Below are positions 9,778 to 17,939 of a stretch of DNA of 64,000 bases, one piece after another. The stretch comes from Staphylococcus sp. 17KM0847. Its GTDB lineage: Bacteria > Bacillota > Bacilli > Staphylococcales > Staphylococcaceae. How positions within the stretch are numbered: the first letter of the stretch is position 1; each line of letters opens with the position of its first letter. Where the stretch lies: positions 620,001 to 684,000 of the forward strand of contig NZ_CP040781.1 in NCBI RefSeq assembly GCF_013463155.1, read 5' to 3'. A model generated the notes under the pieces. The model made no database searches. It worked only from the letters and a program-made list of their open reading frames with translations, and was not told the DNA's origin. A program made the position numbers and the translations under genes.

Positions 9778-10461
9778 GGCTGTCCATCTTCTGTGGTGGA
9801 TAGATTATTAAAAGTGCCCCGTTTTATTTTATGATAATTTATATACGTAGAAATAGCTAGGTGTATCTAAGCGTACAATCCATTTAGGTTGTGCGCTTTT
9901 TTAAGTCCCATCATTTCTTGATTGATTGCTTTCCTGCAGGCCTCGTTCGAACTTACAAACACTTTAAACGGTCAAAGCGATAAAAATAGGCTTTGAGTTG
10001 ATGAATACGTCTGTCTTCTAATATATCTATGATTTGATGGGTTTCATTATTGATAAAAAGAAAACTCATCTATTGATATATGTTGAGGTAAGTGAGATGA
10101 CGGATGAACAGCTAATGATTGTGCTGTTTGGTGAATACATCGTTTCACAGTACTCGGAGACACACAACAATCCTTCGCAATAGAACGCACTTGTGTCAGT
10201 TTGTCCTGAATGGCTAACTTCACACAATTCGTAATAAAATAGTTTTCTTCCACAATCATTTTTAGAAAATGACTGTGGAAAACCGCCCTGTACCTCAACA
10301 TGGTTTTGAACATCTACTACTTGTATATTTTTATCTTTTATTTTAAGTCGTTTTAATATATCATTACACATAGGCGCATCATGTCTCTTTTAATTTGGGT
10401 TTGAGCACTTAAATTTATAGAGACCTATGCGCTTTTTGTATACCACAAAAGGTGAAGAACC
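9778..10461 (-). mobile_element. ISL3-family remnant, copy A (internally deleted)
   Basis: 684 bp bounded by imperfect terminal inverted repeats: GGCTGTCCATCTTCTGTGGT at the left and, read from the other end, GGTTCTTCACCTTTTGTGGT. Inside are scraps of an ISL3 transposase read on the minus strand: the N-terminus MCNDILKRLKIKDKNIQVVD, the HTH segment RSIAKDCCVSPSTVKRCIHQ and the start of the catalytic domain ISIDEF. Compared with copy D (48577-49979) it lacks about 486 bp of the transposase C-terminal half, about 38 bp after the catalytic motif, and most of the zinc-finger region. It cannot encode an active enzyme. Confidence 0.85.
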
Positions 10462-10509
10462 TAAAAATGCCCCCATAAAGTTGAATTTTTAGTCCAACTT
10501 TTGGGGGCA
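10462..10509 (-). terminator. Terminator of the ntd operon
   Basis: On the minus strand TGCCCCCAAAAGTTGGA pairs with TTCAACTTTATGGGGGCA and is followed by TTTTTAG. It lies about 95 nt after the last gene of the operon, next to the right end of ISL3 copy A. Confidence 0.8.
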
Positions 10510-10604
10510 CATCAATATGAGTTCAATAAGAGTGCTTTTTTATTTTGTTTCATTAATTGAAGCAGTTCGATAGTAATGAGGATGTTATCGTTATATATAA
10601 TTTT

Positions 10605-11723
10605 TTAAGGTTTAATCTTTGTAATTAGAATATTTAAAAACAGACAGATGATTAATATGAGTAAAATAGATAAATGAACGGGAATATTAATGTATAAAGC
10701 TGACTTGATAAATAAAGCTCCAATTGCACCACCAAATCCTGCTACAGTGATGAAAATACTAGTTAATACATTCTTATTACTACTATATTGATTAATTATG
10801 CCGGCACCTAATGGAAACATAGGTGCTAGGAATAGAGCAAGTAAAAATAGAATTACTAATTTAATTACATCCTGTGTACTAAAATATACTAAAATAATAT
10901 ACAGTAAAAGTGATGTTGATGTATATATTAATAATAATGTCTCTAACTTGCACTTAGTTTTAGGTAATATAAAGGTGTATAGAAATCTTCCTATAATTAT
11001 TCCAAGCCAAAATGTACTTACAGTAATGTAACTAAATTTATCGGAAACTAAATTAATATAGGGTAATAAATTTGAAAAGTTAGTTTCTATACTGATATAA
11101 AAGAAACACCATATAAGAATGATCATAACTATTATAGTTTTTTTATTAAAAATTAATGTAGGTATTATACTTCTATCGTTTTTGCTTACTTCAAATTTTA
11201 GTGGATATAACAATAGAAGTAAGAGTATGTTTATTAGTATTATAAATATAATAGAATATTTTATATCTGTATGATACTCAAACGCCCAAACAATAACAGG
11301 TAACAAAAATGAACCTAAAGCAAAGAATGATTCAATATATCCGAAAGTTTTAATGGAACTAAACTTATTATTAAAAATATACGATGCAATAGATGATTCT
11401 ATAAATCCGGCACAAAAACCTAAAATAGCTACAAATAAGTATACAATTAAGTAATGTTCAAAAGTAATAAAAGTAATGGTAATTAATAGAATAGATAGAT
11501 GAATTATTTTAAAATAATTCTTGATATCCTTATCTGTTAAGAAGGCAGAACAAAATACTCCAATCATAAATGTTATGAATTGGATACTTATTAAATTTGA
11601 CACATCTGATTGATTCATATTAATCTCTATTTTTAAGAATTGGTTAAATGAACCGACAAAAGTGTGTATCATGCCAATAAGAAAATACATTAAAGAAAAA
11701 TAGAGGATATGAAATTTATTCAT
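10605..11723 (-). CDS. GlcP-like MFS sugar transporter of the ntd operon
   Basis: 372 residues, about 11-12 hydrophobic helices, a major facilitator. The start region (IGMIHTFVGSFNQFLK) and the middle block ISIETNFSNLLPYI...FWLGIIIGRF match my memory of B. subtilis GlcP, the glucose/mannose:proton symporter encoded next to ntdABC. It follows ntdC by one base (stop TGA, A, ATG) with a weak SD, so it is probably translationally coupled and last in the operon. It may bring in glucose for the pathway or export the amino sugar; the sequence does not decide. Low GC compared with core neighbours. Confidence 0.8.
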   Translation of the reverse strand: MNKFHILYFSLMYFLIGMIHTFVGSFNQFLKIEINMNQSDVSNLISIQFITFMIGVFCSAFLTDKDIKNYFKIIHLSILLITITFITFEHYLIVYLFVAILGFCAGFIESSIASYIFNNKFSSIKTFGYIESFFALGSFLLPVIVWAFEYHTDIKYSIIFIILINILLLLLLYPLKFEVSKNDRSIIPTLIFNKKTIIVMIILIWCFFYISIETNFSNLLPYINLVSDKFSYITVSTFWLGIIIGRFLYTFILPKTKCKLETLLLIYTSTSLLLYIILVYFSTQDVIKLVILFLLALFLAPMFPLGAGIINQYSSNKNVLTSIFITVAGFGGAIGALFIKSALYINIPVHLSILLILIICLFLNILITKIKP

Positions 11724-11724
11724 T

Positions 11725-12762
11725 TCAATTCGACGAACTGTTTTGTTGATGACTATTAATACAGTATTCTAAAACTTCTTGTGCTTTCAAACCATCTTCA
11801 AAAGTAGAAATTGAAGTTTCTTTTCTATTCTTAATAGCCTTCAATAAGTTTATATGCGTATAGTAAAAGCTGTCTTTCCATCCATAAAATTCATTTTCCG
11901 GGTCAATATACTTCCTATCATCTAATTGAATTATCTGTTGAATACCATTGTTATTCAAAGTAACTATGCCACCATTTTTAGAAGAAAACTTAATTTCACC
12001 ATTTGTTCCTGATATAGAAATGTAGAATCCACATAAATCTTCATCACAAGCTTTAGAAGTCTCTATATGAATATATTGCCCGTGATTAGTTACAAAAAAA
12101 GTCTCTGAATGATCATCAACTTGCACAATATTATCACCTTTTTGTTTTACTTTAGTTATCATTTTAGTTTTAATAGTCTCTACTTTCACACTACTGTCAG
12201 TAATGTAAGTAGCTAAATCAAGAAGATGAACCCCTAAATCTCCTAAAGCGCCACTACTTAATTTTGAACTTCCATCATCTCTCCAAGTAAATTGTTTTCT
12301 TCTATAAGCGCTATTCTTTAAAAATGCCATATGAATAGATATAATTTCACCTATTTTGTTATCATTTACTAGTTCTATAATCTTTTTTACAACAGCTAAA
12401 TTTCTATAATTTAAGTTTATACTTTTTATATTCGGTGCATTATTGTAATCTCTTATTATATTCGATTCAGCAATATTAATAGTCAAAGGTTTTTCGCATA
12501 TTACATCACAATTATCATCTAAAGATTTCACAATGTGTTCTACATGGCAAAACTTTGGAGAACATATCACAACAACATCAATTTTTGCTAACATAGAATG
12601 AATATCTTTAAATGGAGTTGTATTAAATTCTAAACAAAATTTTACTAATTTATTATCAACTATGTCATGTGCACCTAAAAGACATACACCGGGAATATTT
12701 TTTATTATTTCAGCATGTATTCTAGCAATGTTACCAGTACCAATGATTCCGTAATTAATCAT
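11725..12762 (-). CDS. ntdC: NtdC-like glucose-6-phosphate 3-dehydrogenase (Gfo/Idh/MocA family)
   Basis: 345 residues. An N-terminal Rossmann fold begins [15 protein letters not shown] (G8-x-G10-x-x-A13); the catalytic EKP motif is at 90-92 (K91) and the DxxxH pair at D175 and H179 in [12 protein letters not shown]. The blocks [10 protein letters not shown] and [10 protein letters not shown] fit B. subtilis NtdC, which oxidises C3 of glucose-6-phosphate with NAD to give 3-oxo-glucose-6-phosphate. It overlaps the preceding gene by ATGA and has GGAGGT upstream. General family membership is certain; the substrate is inferred from the operon partners. Confidence 0.86.
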   Translation of the reverse strand: MINYGIIGTGNIARIHAEIIKNIPGVCLLGAHDIVDNKLVKFCLEFNTTPFKDIHSMLAKIDVVVICSPKFCHVEHIVKSLDDNCDVICEKPLTINIAESNIIRDYNNAPNIKSINLNYRNLAVVKKIIELVNDNKIGEIISIHMAFLKNSAYRRKQFTWRDDGSSKLSSGALGDLGVHLLDLATYITDSSVKVETIKTKMITKVKQKGDNIVQVDDHSETFFVTNHGQYIHIETSKACDEDLCGFYISISGTNGEIKFSSKNGGIVTLNNNGIQQIIQLDDRKYIDPENEFYGWKDSFYYTHINLLKAIKNRKETSISTFEDGLKAQEVLEYCINSHQQNSSSN

Positions 12763-13568
12763 TTTATACCTCCTATGAATTCATTGACATGTGTATATAT
12801 ACCTTTATAATAAGGATGCTTTGTATTATTAAATTTTTGTTTCAATTCCTTATCTCTACTGTTAGACATAATATATGCATAATCTAAGTATTGTAAGAAC
12901 TCTTCATCGTTACCACTATCACCAAATCCAATAATTGATTTTTTAGGAATGCTATATTTATTCATTAAAAATTTCGTAGCATATAACTTACCTGAATTTT
13001 TAGGAGTAAAATCAATATCATAAGCATTTTCAGGATCACCAGCTAAAGGATTACAACGATTAAATCTCGAAGTATAATTTCTTATTTTAGAATATTGAAT
13101 AAGATCTTCTAAAATTGTTTTATCTAAATTAATATCACCCGAAGAATAAAAATAGAAATTGTACAATGTTTCATTTTCTCGAAACTCTCTTTGAGGTGTA
13201 AACTTCACTTTATGCTTAACAGCAACAGTATTTAATATATCTAATACATCTTCTAATAAAAAGGGTTCAGTTAAAACTTCTTTTTTATATTCATCAGATT
13301 CAATATATTCGTAGTTATTCCATGTGAACATTTTAGAACTTAAATCGGAAAAAATATGTTTTGGTTTATATGACATATTAACTTTCATCATTTTTTCAAG
13401 AACACTTTCTATAGTACTACCTGTTAATATTGCTGTTATAACGTTATTATCCTCAGATATTTCCTGTAATAGTTCTTCCATTTTATTTAAATAAGGCATA
13501 TCTGTTTGAGTAGTATTATGTTTATAGTAAGTTTCATCAAAGTCGAATAATATTAAACTTCTTTTCAC
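12759..13568 (-). CDS. ntdB: NtdB-like kanosamine-6-phosphate phosphatase (HAD superfamily)
   Basis: 269 residues with all four HAD motifs: DFDET (nucleophile D9, acid D11), TGST (49-52), the lysine of NSGK (K194) and GDSGND (216-221). A C2-type cap lies between motifs II and III and contains [10 protein letters not shown] (171-180), which I recall from B. subtilis NtdB. NtdB removes phosphate from kanosamine-6-phosphate in the last step. Start codon GTG, overlapping the ntdA stop by 4 nt (GTGA) with GGAGGA upstream: tight coupling. Confidence 0.84.
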   Translation of the reverse strand: MKRSLILFDFDETYYKHNTTQTDMPYLNKMEELLQEISEDNNVITAILTGSTIESVLEKMMKVNMSYKPKHIFSDLSSKMFTWNNYEYIESDEYKKEVLTEPFLLEDVLDILNTVAVKHKVKFTPQREFRENETLYNFYFYSSGDINLDKTILEDLIQYSKIRNYTSRFNRCNPLAGDPENAYDIDFTPKNSGKLYATKFLMNKYSIPKKSIIGFGDSGNDEEFLQYLDYAYIMSNSRDKELKQKFNNTKHPYYKGIYTHVNEFIGGIK

Positions 13569-14803
13569 TTTAATTCCTCCAGTATCATTTTTAAAGTGCT
13601 AATAACATATTCTTGTTCCTCGTTTGATAGATTGGGGTATAAAGGTAAACATAACAACTCTTTATGTAGTTTTTCGGTATTTGGCAGAAATACTTTTTTC
13701 TTATAGCTTAATTGTTTATGACTTAAGTAGGGATAATATATTTCTGATTGAACTCCAAATTTTTCAAGTTTTGATTTTATAAAGTCTCTCATATTATTTT
13801 TTATTCTGATAGGATAAAGATGCCATACAGATTTATCATCTAACGGGGGAAGAATAATATTATCCATATTACTTAATTCTTGATAATATTTTTCTGCAAT
13901 TTTTAATCGTCTGTACTGGTTAAAAGTTAAATATTCCATTCTCACGATCCCTATTAGTGCTTGTGTATTATCAATTTTTGAATTAAAGCCGAAATCGACG
14001 ATTTTCTTATTTTTTTCGTTTAAATCAAAGTCATGATAACTAATTAATCTACATTGATAATCTAGTTCAGCATTATTTGTTATAATAGCTCCAGCTTTAC
14101 CACAAACACCTAAATTTTTATAAGGATTAAAACTTAATGCAGCTAAATCAGAATGTAGACCTACTTCCTCTAAACCAATTCCCTGACAAGCATCTTCAAT
14201 CACCTTAATTTCGTATTTTGATGCTATATCTTTAATTTTTACCATGTCGCAAAAACGACCGTATAAATGAACGGGTAAAATTGCTTTTGTTTTGGGAGTA
14301 ATTAGCTTTTCAATTGATGATGGACAAATAGTGAAGTCATCTTTTACATCAGCATAAATTGGGACTGCATCTAGAGATAACACAGCATTTTCTGTTGCAG
14401 AAAAACTATTTGAGGGCAATATTACTTCATCACCAGCTTTAACCCCTATAGCTATCAGTCCAATTGTCAAAGCTGAAGTGCCACTAGATAATGCAATTAC
14501 ATAATCAATAGATAAATATTCAGATAAATATTTTTCGAATTCAGAAATATATTTACCACTTGTATATTTACCTGTTGGTAAAAAATCTTTTAATACTTCC
14601 ATAATTTTTTCTGACTCATCTTCTCTTATTAAACGGTTTACCGGCATAAATTCTACCTTTTGAATAACTCTAGTATCTGACAAGTTTTGTTTGGCAATAT
14701 TTATATTACTTGAAAGATATTTGTTTGTATGCATTTCAGTGTGTTTTTGTAATTCTTGAATATTATTCCGAAACTTAAAAATACTACTAGACTTTAATGT
14801 CAT
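13565..14803 (-). CDS. ntdA: NtdA-like 3-oxo-glucose-6-phosphate aminotransferase (DegT/DnrJ/EryC1 family)
   Basis: 412 residues, a PLP-dependent sugar aminotransferase. Features: [10 protein letters not shown] (107-115) for PLP phosphate, [10 protein letters not shown] (201-210) with the Asp that contacts the pyridine ring, and [15 protein letters not shown] with the Schiff-base Lys229. The substrate segment [10 protein letters not shown] (74-83) and an N-terminal extension of about 50 residues before PVNRLI are as in B. subtilis NtdA, which transfers the amino group from glutamate to 3-oxo-glucose-6-phosphate to give kanosamine-6-phosphate. First gene of the operon; AAGGTGGTG precedes the ATG. 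Codon use is strongly AT-biased relative to flanking core genes. Confidence 0.88.
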   Translation of the reverse strand: MTLKSSSIFKFRNNIQELQKHTEMHTNKYLSSNINIAKQNLSDTRVIQKVEFMPVNRLIREDESEKIMEVLKDFLPTGKYTSGKYISEFEKYLSEYLSIDYVIALSSGTSALTIGLIAIGVKAGDEVILPSNSFSATENAVLSLDAVPIYADVKDDFTICPSSIEKLITPKTKAILPVHLYGRFCDMVKIKDIASKYEIKVIEDACQGIGLEEVGLHSDLAALSFNPYKNLGVCGKAGAIITNNAELDYQCRLISYHDFDLNEKNKKIVDFGFNSKIDNTQALIGIVRMEYLTFNQYRRLKIAEKYYQELSNMDNIILPPLDDKSVWHLYPIRIKNNMRDFIKSKLEKFGVQSEIYYPYLSHKQLSYKKKVFLPNTEKLHKELLCLPLYPNLSNEEQEYVISTLKMILEELK

Positions 14804-14832
14804 AGATACACCACCTTATTTATGATAAACTT

Positions 14833-14863
14833 ATACTAAATTATGGGAACATTCCCATGTCAA
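14833..14863 (-). promoter_or_regulatory. Promoter of ntdABC with palindromic operator in the spacer
   Basis: On the minus strand TTGACA (14863-14858) and TAGTAT (14838-14833) are 19 nt apart. The spacer carries the perfect 16-bp inverted repeat ATGGGAACATTCCCAT arranged as 7-2-7 (14843-14858). A palindrome at this position is a natural site for the divergently encoded LacI-type regulator; a long spacer also suits an activator that must remodel the promoter. Binding by NtdR is inferred. Confidence 0.6.
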
Positions 14864-14871
14864 TAATATTT

Positions 14872-14897
14872 TTGGAGGAGTTAATTGGAGGAGTTAA
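14872..14897 (+). repeat. Tandem 13-bp duplication carrying the ntdR ribosome-binding site
   Basis: TTGGAGGAGTTAA occurs twice head to tail, with no mismatch, immediately before the ntdR ATG. Each copy contains a full GGAGGAG Shine-Dalgarno; only the second is at the right distance from the start. Confidence 0.85.
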
Positions 14898-15851
14898 ATG
14901 GATATTTTTGATGTGGCAAAAGCATGTAATGTTTCAAAGTCAACAGTATCTAGGATTTTAAACAATCATCCTTATGTTAATGAGGAGAAGAGAAAAAGAG
15001 TATTAAAGTATATTGAAGAAAATAATTACGTTCCTAATAATATTGCAACATATTTTAGAAATAGAACTACTAAATCCATCGGTATTTCAATACCTTATAT
15101 TGATCATCCGTTCTTTTCTATAATCTCGTATGAATTAACAAAAAATTTTAATGAAAAGGGGTATAAGTCGTTTATTCATCAAACGTTTTGTTCACCAAGT
15201 AAAGAAGAGGAGATATTGATTTCATTAAAAAAAAACGAAATAGATGCAGTGGTTTTGTGTTCTGTAGAAAATCACCCAAATGTTATTGAATCATACTCTA
15301 GGCACGGATTAATTATTTCTAGTAATGATGCTAATCAAACTAAGAGGGTATCTAACTTTCATTTTGATGAGTTTAACATAGGAAAGACAGCTACTGAATA
15401 TTTAATAAAGAAAGGGATAAATAATATTGCCATATGTATTGATAACCCCTTTAATGGTGCTCAAAAATTAAGGTTAAAAGGATATAAACGAGCTCTTTTA
15501 GAAAATGATATATCTTTTAAAGAAGAATACATATTTTCTTCAGCATTTACAATTAATGATGGCATAAAAATAGGTAAAAAAATTCAAGAAAACCACAAAG
15601 AAATACAAGGAATATATACTGGGAGCGACTATGTATCTGCAGGGATTTTTAAAGTATTGGGAAAGGATATACTTTTAATTGGGACTGATAATCATGATAT
15701 ATGTAAAATTTTAAATCCTCATCTTCCTAGTATTTCTCTTCCTATAGAAAGAATGGCGAAAGATATATGTGATCATGTAATCAAAAATCTATCAATTAAT
15801 GAAAATGAAGTAGTAGATAAAATATATTCATACAGGATTGTTACTCATTAA
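14898..15851 (+). CDS. ntdR: LacI-family transcriptional regulator, NtdR-like
   Basis: 317 residues. An N-terminal LacI helix-turn-helix (residues 2-23, VAKACNVSKSTVSRILNNHP) with the hinge helix about 45-57, then a periplasmic-binding-protein-like sensor domain (from TKSIGISIPYIDHPFFS). It is divergent from ntdA over a 94-nt shared control region. In B. subtilis NtdR switches on ntdABC in response to the pathway product (established); the N-terminal half here closely resembles it by eye. No downstream partner; IS21 debris follows. Confidence 0.84.
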   Translation: MDIFDVAKACNVSKSTVSRILNNHPYVNEEKRKRVLKYIEENNYVPNNIATYFRNRTTKSIGISIPYIDHPFFSIISYELTKNFNEKGYKSFIHQTFCSPSKEEEILISLKKNEIDAVVLCSVENHPNVIESYSRHGLIISSNDANQTKRVSNFHFDEFNIGKTATEYLIKKGINNIAICIDNPFNGAQKLRLKGYKRALLENDISFKEEYIFSSAFTINDGIKIGKKIQENHKEIQGIYTGSDYVSAGIFKVLGKDILLIGTDNHDICKILNPHLPSISLPIERMAKDICDHVIKNLSINENEVVDKIYSYRIVTH

Positions 15852-15880
15852 TAATTTTATTATATGATGAAAATGAAGTG

Positions 15881-16057
15881 TCGATAGCGTTCTGAAAATG
15901 TCGTTTTTAGTGGTTTATAAATGTCGCATATTAAGGTTTTTTCGGTTTTATAATCTTTTAATCGGTATGACTCAGCGGTAATTTTAAATACTTTAGAAAG
16001 GTGAATTAAATGATCAATTATAGCTGTTGATGCAATTCCGTCATAAAGAGTTAAAGA
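15881..16057 (-). pseudogene. C-terminal remnant of an IS21-family IstB helper ATPase plus element end
   Basis: Minus-strand translation from 16052 gives TLYDGIASTAIIDHLIHLSK and then AESYRLKDYKTEKT, which is the end of an IstB-like protein; nothing of the ATPase core remains. The TGTCG repeats at 15881, 15902 and 15932 look like the multiple terminal repeats of IS21 elements. This is debris of an insertion behind ntdR. Confidence 0.65.
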
Positions 16058-16168
16058 TGCAGTAAAGAAAAATGGATGGAATCAAAATGACAAGTCTAAG
16101 TATGTATGAGAAGTTAAATATCAAATACAAAAGGGCTGGGACATAATGTCCGCCTCTTTTTACAAGAA
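16058..16168. other. Short unassigned spacer between IS21 and ISL3 remnants
   Basis: AT-rich. It contains a small hairpin GGACATAATGTCC in the phrase GGGCTGGGACATAATGTCC, which recurs in staphylococcal intergenic DNA. I see no gene. Confidence 0.4.
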
Positions 16169-16868
16169 GGCTGTCCACCTTTTGTGGTGGATAGATTATT
16201 AAAAGTACCCCGTTTTATTTTATGATAATTTATATACGTAGAAATAGTTAGGTATGTTTAAGCGTGATGGGGTGTACGTTTTTTAAGTCCAATCATTTCC
16301 CGATTGATTGCTTTCCTACAGGCCTCGTTCGAACTTATAAACACTTTAAACGGTCAAATCGATAAAAATAGGCTTTGAGTTGATGAATACGTCTGTCTTC
16401 TAATATATCTATGATTTGATGGGTTTCATTATTGATAAAAAGAAAACTCATCTATTGATATATGTTGAGGTAAGTGAGATGACGGATGAACCGTCAATGA
16501 TTGTGCTGTTTGGTGAATACATCGTTTCACAGTACTCGGAGACACACAACAATCCTTCGCAATATCAACTTCAGAACGCACTTGTGTCATCTTGTCTTGA
16601 TCTTATCTTGAATGGCCAGCTTCACACGATTTGTAATAAAACAGTTCTCTTTCACAATATTTGTAGAAGCTGTAAAGGTGCTTTGACAGTACTGACACTT
16701 ATAACGTTGCTTCGCTAGATTAAAGTAAACATAGGATTCTTGAGACTTTAACAACGTTAAACGAGATATACACTTACCATGTTTATGAATGTGTCCCTCA
16801 TTCTTGTGTCCACATTTTCCACAACACTGAGGTGTATATGAAAGCGTACCATAAATGACTGTGAAAAA
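16169..16868 (-). mobile_element. ISL3-family remnant, copy B (shares two deletions with copy A)
   Basis: It begins with the same left terminal repeat (GGCTGTCCACCTTTTGTGGT) and carries, in the same orientation, the same two deletion junctions as copy A: CACTTTAAACGGTCAAA near 16342 and AAGAAAACTCATCT near 16440. Unlike A it keeps the zinc-finger coding part of the transposase. It stops abruptly at about 16868 where resolvase sequence begins, so the right end is missing. Confidence 0.85.
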
Positions 16869-16869
16869 C

Positions 16870-16983
16870 AGACCTGTATTTCAAGAAGTACTCAATTTTG
16901 TAAGAATGGGAGATCGATTTGTAGTAGAATTGATTGATAGTTTAGGTCGTAATTAGGATGAGGTGTTTAACACAGTTAATTAA
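16870..16983 (+). pseudogene. Serine resolvase fragment (Tn552 BinL/TnpR type)
   Basis: The frame reads [20 protein letters not shown], then LIDSLGRN, a stop (TAG in place of a Tyr codon), then DEVFNTVN and a second stop. This is the internal segment of small serine recombinases just after the catalytic-domain core. The catalytic Ser region and the C-terminal DNA-binding part are absent. Confidence 0.7.
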
Positions 16984-17048
16984 GTTCAATATTAAATTAA
17001 CATAAGTTTCCTTATCGGAAGTGCATATGCTTCAAAAGATACAGATGG

Positions 17049-17106
17049 TATAATAATAAAGTCGCCTTAACTTCCATAGGCGAAATTACTATGGAAGGAG
17101 GTGAGA
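17049..17106 (+). promoter_or_regulatory. -10 region and structured leader of the Fst-type toxin mRNA
   Basis: TATAAT at 17049-17054 precedes GTCGCCTTA (17061-17069), which is the exact reverse complement of TAAGGCGAC just after the toxin stop codon (17203-17211). The next segment CTTCCATAG (17071-17079) pairs perfectly with CTATGGAAG (17089-17097), burying the AAGGAGG ribosome-binding site. Such 5'-3' and SD-occluding helices are characteristic of Fst/par toxin mRNAs. I see no good -35 hexamer. Confidence 0.65.
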
Positions 17107-17109
17107 CCT

Positions 17110-17202
17110 ATGGCAATTCTCTTTGTTAGTATAATTGCACCTGTGATTTCAGGATGCATTGTTGCGATTTTCACGTTTTGGCTAAACAATCGTAACAAGT
17201 AA
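17110..17202 (+). CDS. Fst/Ldr-family type I toxin peptide
   Basis: A 30-residue peptide with one hydrophobic membrane segment (about 3-24, containing the family hallmark IAPVISGC) and a polar basic tail NNRNK. Relatives such as Fst of pAD1 and staphylococcal plasmid homologues insert into the membrane and are silenced by an antisense RNA. A strong SD (GAAGGAGGTGAG) is hidden in a leader helix. The matching antisense terminator is found downstream. It sits between two ISL3 remnants, so it came with mobile DNA and may stabilise the insert. Confidence 0.82.
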   Translation: MAILFVSIIAPVISGCIVAIFTFWLNNRNK

Positions 17203-17222
17203 TAAGGCGACATAGCTGCACC

Positions 17223-17330
17223 AAAAAATCCCCTCACTATTTCCGGTAGTGAGGGGATTGGTGTACCTATGGAACTCTCTTTGTTAAATACAGTATAACA
17301 TCATAATGGATAGGAATGCAAAATTGTAAA
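17223..17330 (-). ncRNA. Probable antisense antitoxin RNA of the Fst module
   Basis: On the minus strand a perfect 12-bp stem (AATCCCCTCACT with AGTGAGGGGATT, 17227-17259) is followed by a T run, a proper terminator for an RNA that starts downstream of the toxin and converges on it. This layout is known for RNAII of par systems. The 5' end is not determined; the given limit is a guess. Confidence 0.5.
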
Positions 17331-17365
17331 ATATAAATAAGTAATATGAAGAGGATGGACTGGAA

Positions 17366-17425
17366 ATGAGCATTATTACAAGAGAAAATGAAGAAATAGT
17401 TATTGCCATTTTAAAGAATGGCTAA
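17366..17425 (+). pseudogene. N-terminal gene fragment cut by ISL3 copy C
   Basis: A 19-codon frame MSIITRENEEIVIAILKNG starts after GAGGATGGA and ends in IS sequence that begins near 17413. It looks like the beginning of a gene truncated by the element; the family is not recognisable from so little. Confidence 0.25.
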
Positions 17426-17852
17426 CTTCACACAATTCGTAATAAAACAGTTCTCTTTCACAATATTTGTAGAAGCTGTAAAGGTGCTTTGACAGTACTG
17501 ACACTTATAACGTTGTTTCGCTAGATTAAAGTAAACATAGGATTCTTGAGACTTTAACAACGTTAAACGAGATATACGCTTACCATGTTTATGAATATGC
17601 CCCTCATTCTTGTGTCCATATTTTTCACAACACCGAGGTGTATATGAAAGCGTACCATAAATGACTGTAGAGAGCTGCCCTCGTACTTCAACATCATCTT
17701 GAACATCTACCACTTGTATATATTGTCTTTTATTTTAAGTCGTTTTAATATATCATTACACATAGGCGCATCATGTCTCCTTTAATTTGGGTTTGAGCAC
17801 TTAAATTTATAGAGACCTATGCGTTTTTTGTATACTAAAAAGAGGAAGAACC
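17413..17852 (-). mobile_element. ISL3-family remnant, copy C (right-hand part only)
   Basis: It contains the transposase zinc-finger segment on the minus strand (CCEKYGHKNEGHIHKHGKRI, then KQRYKCQYCQSTF) and the start of the HTH region, and runs to the right end motif GAGGAAGAACC at 17842-17852. The left part, including the whole DDE domain and left repeat, is missing. The first codons of the transposase are disrupted. It forms the right border of the accessory insert. Confidence 0.82.
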
Positions 17853-17939
17853 TTTTTTATTGAGTGATAAGTTGTAATTTTGTTTTAAAGATAAATACGA
17901 TACAATGGATTATGATAAAGCGTAGAATGGAGGGGTGAT

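Noticed and set aside
12759..13568. Trehalose- or sucrose-phosphatase as an alternative identity of the HAD protein
   Set aside because: Same HAD subclass, but there is no trehalose or sucrose synthase nearby, and [10 protein letters not shown] plus the neighbours fit NtdB.
15241..15300. Possible frameshift in ntdR at a run of nine A residues near 15227-15235
   Set aside because: The frame continues with a normal LacI sensor domain on both sides, to a natural stop at the family's usual length.
16134..16160. GGGCTGGGACATAATGTCC phrase as a possible att site
   Set aside because: The phrase is a common staphylococcal intergenic repeat and no second copy was seen at the other border of the insert.
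16416..16718. A 100-codon plus-strand frame over ISL3 copy B
   Set aside because: It is the reverse complement of transposase coding sequence, made open by the deletions; it has no ribosome-binding site or recognisable protein.
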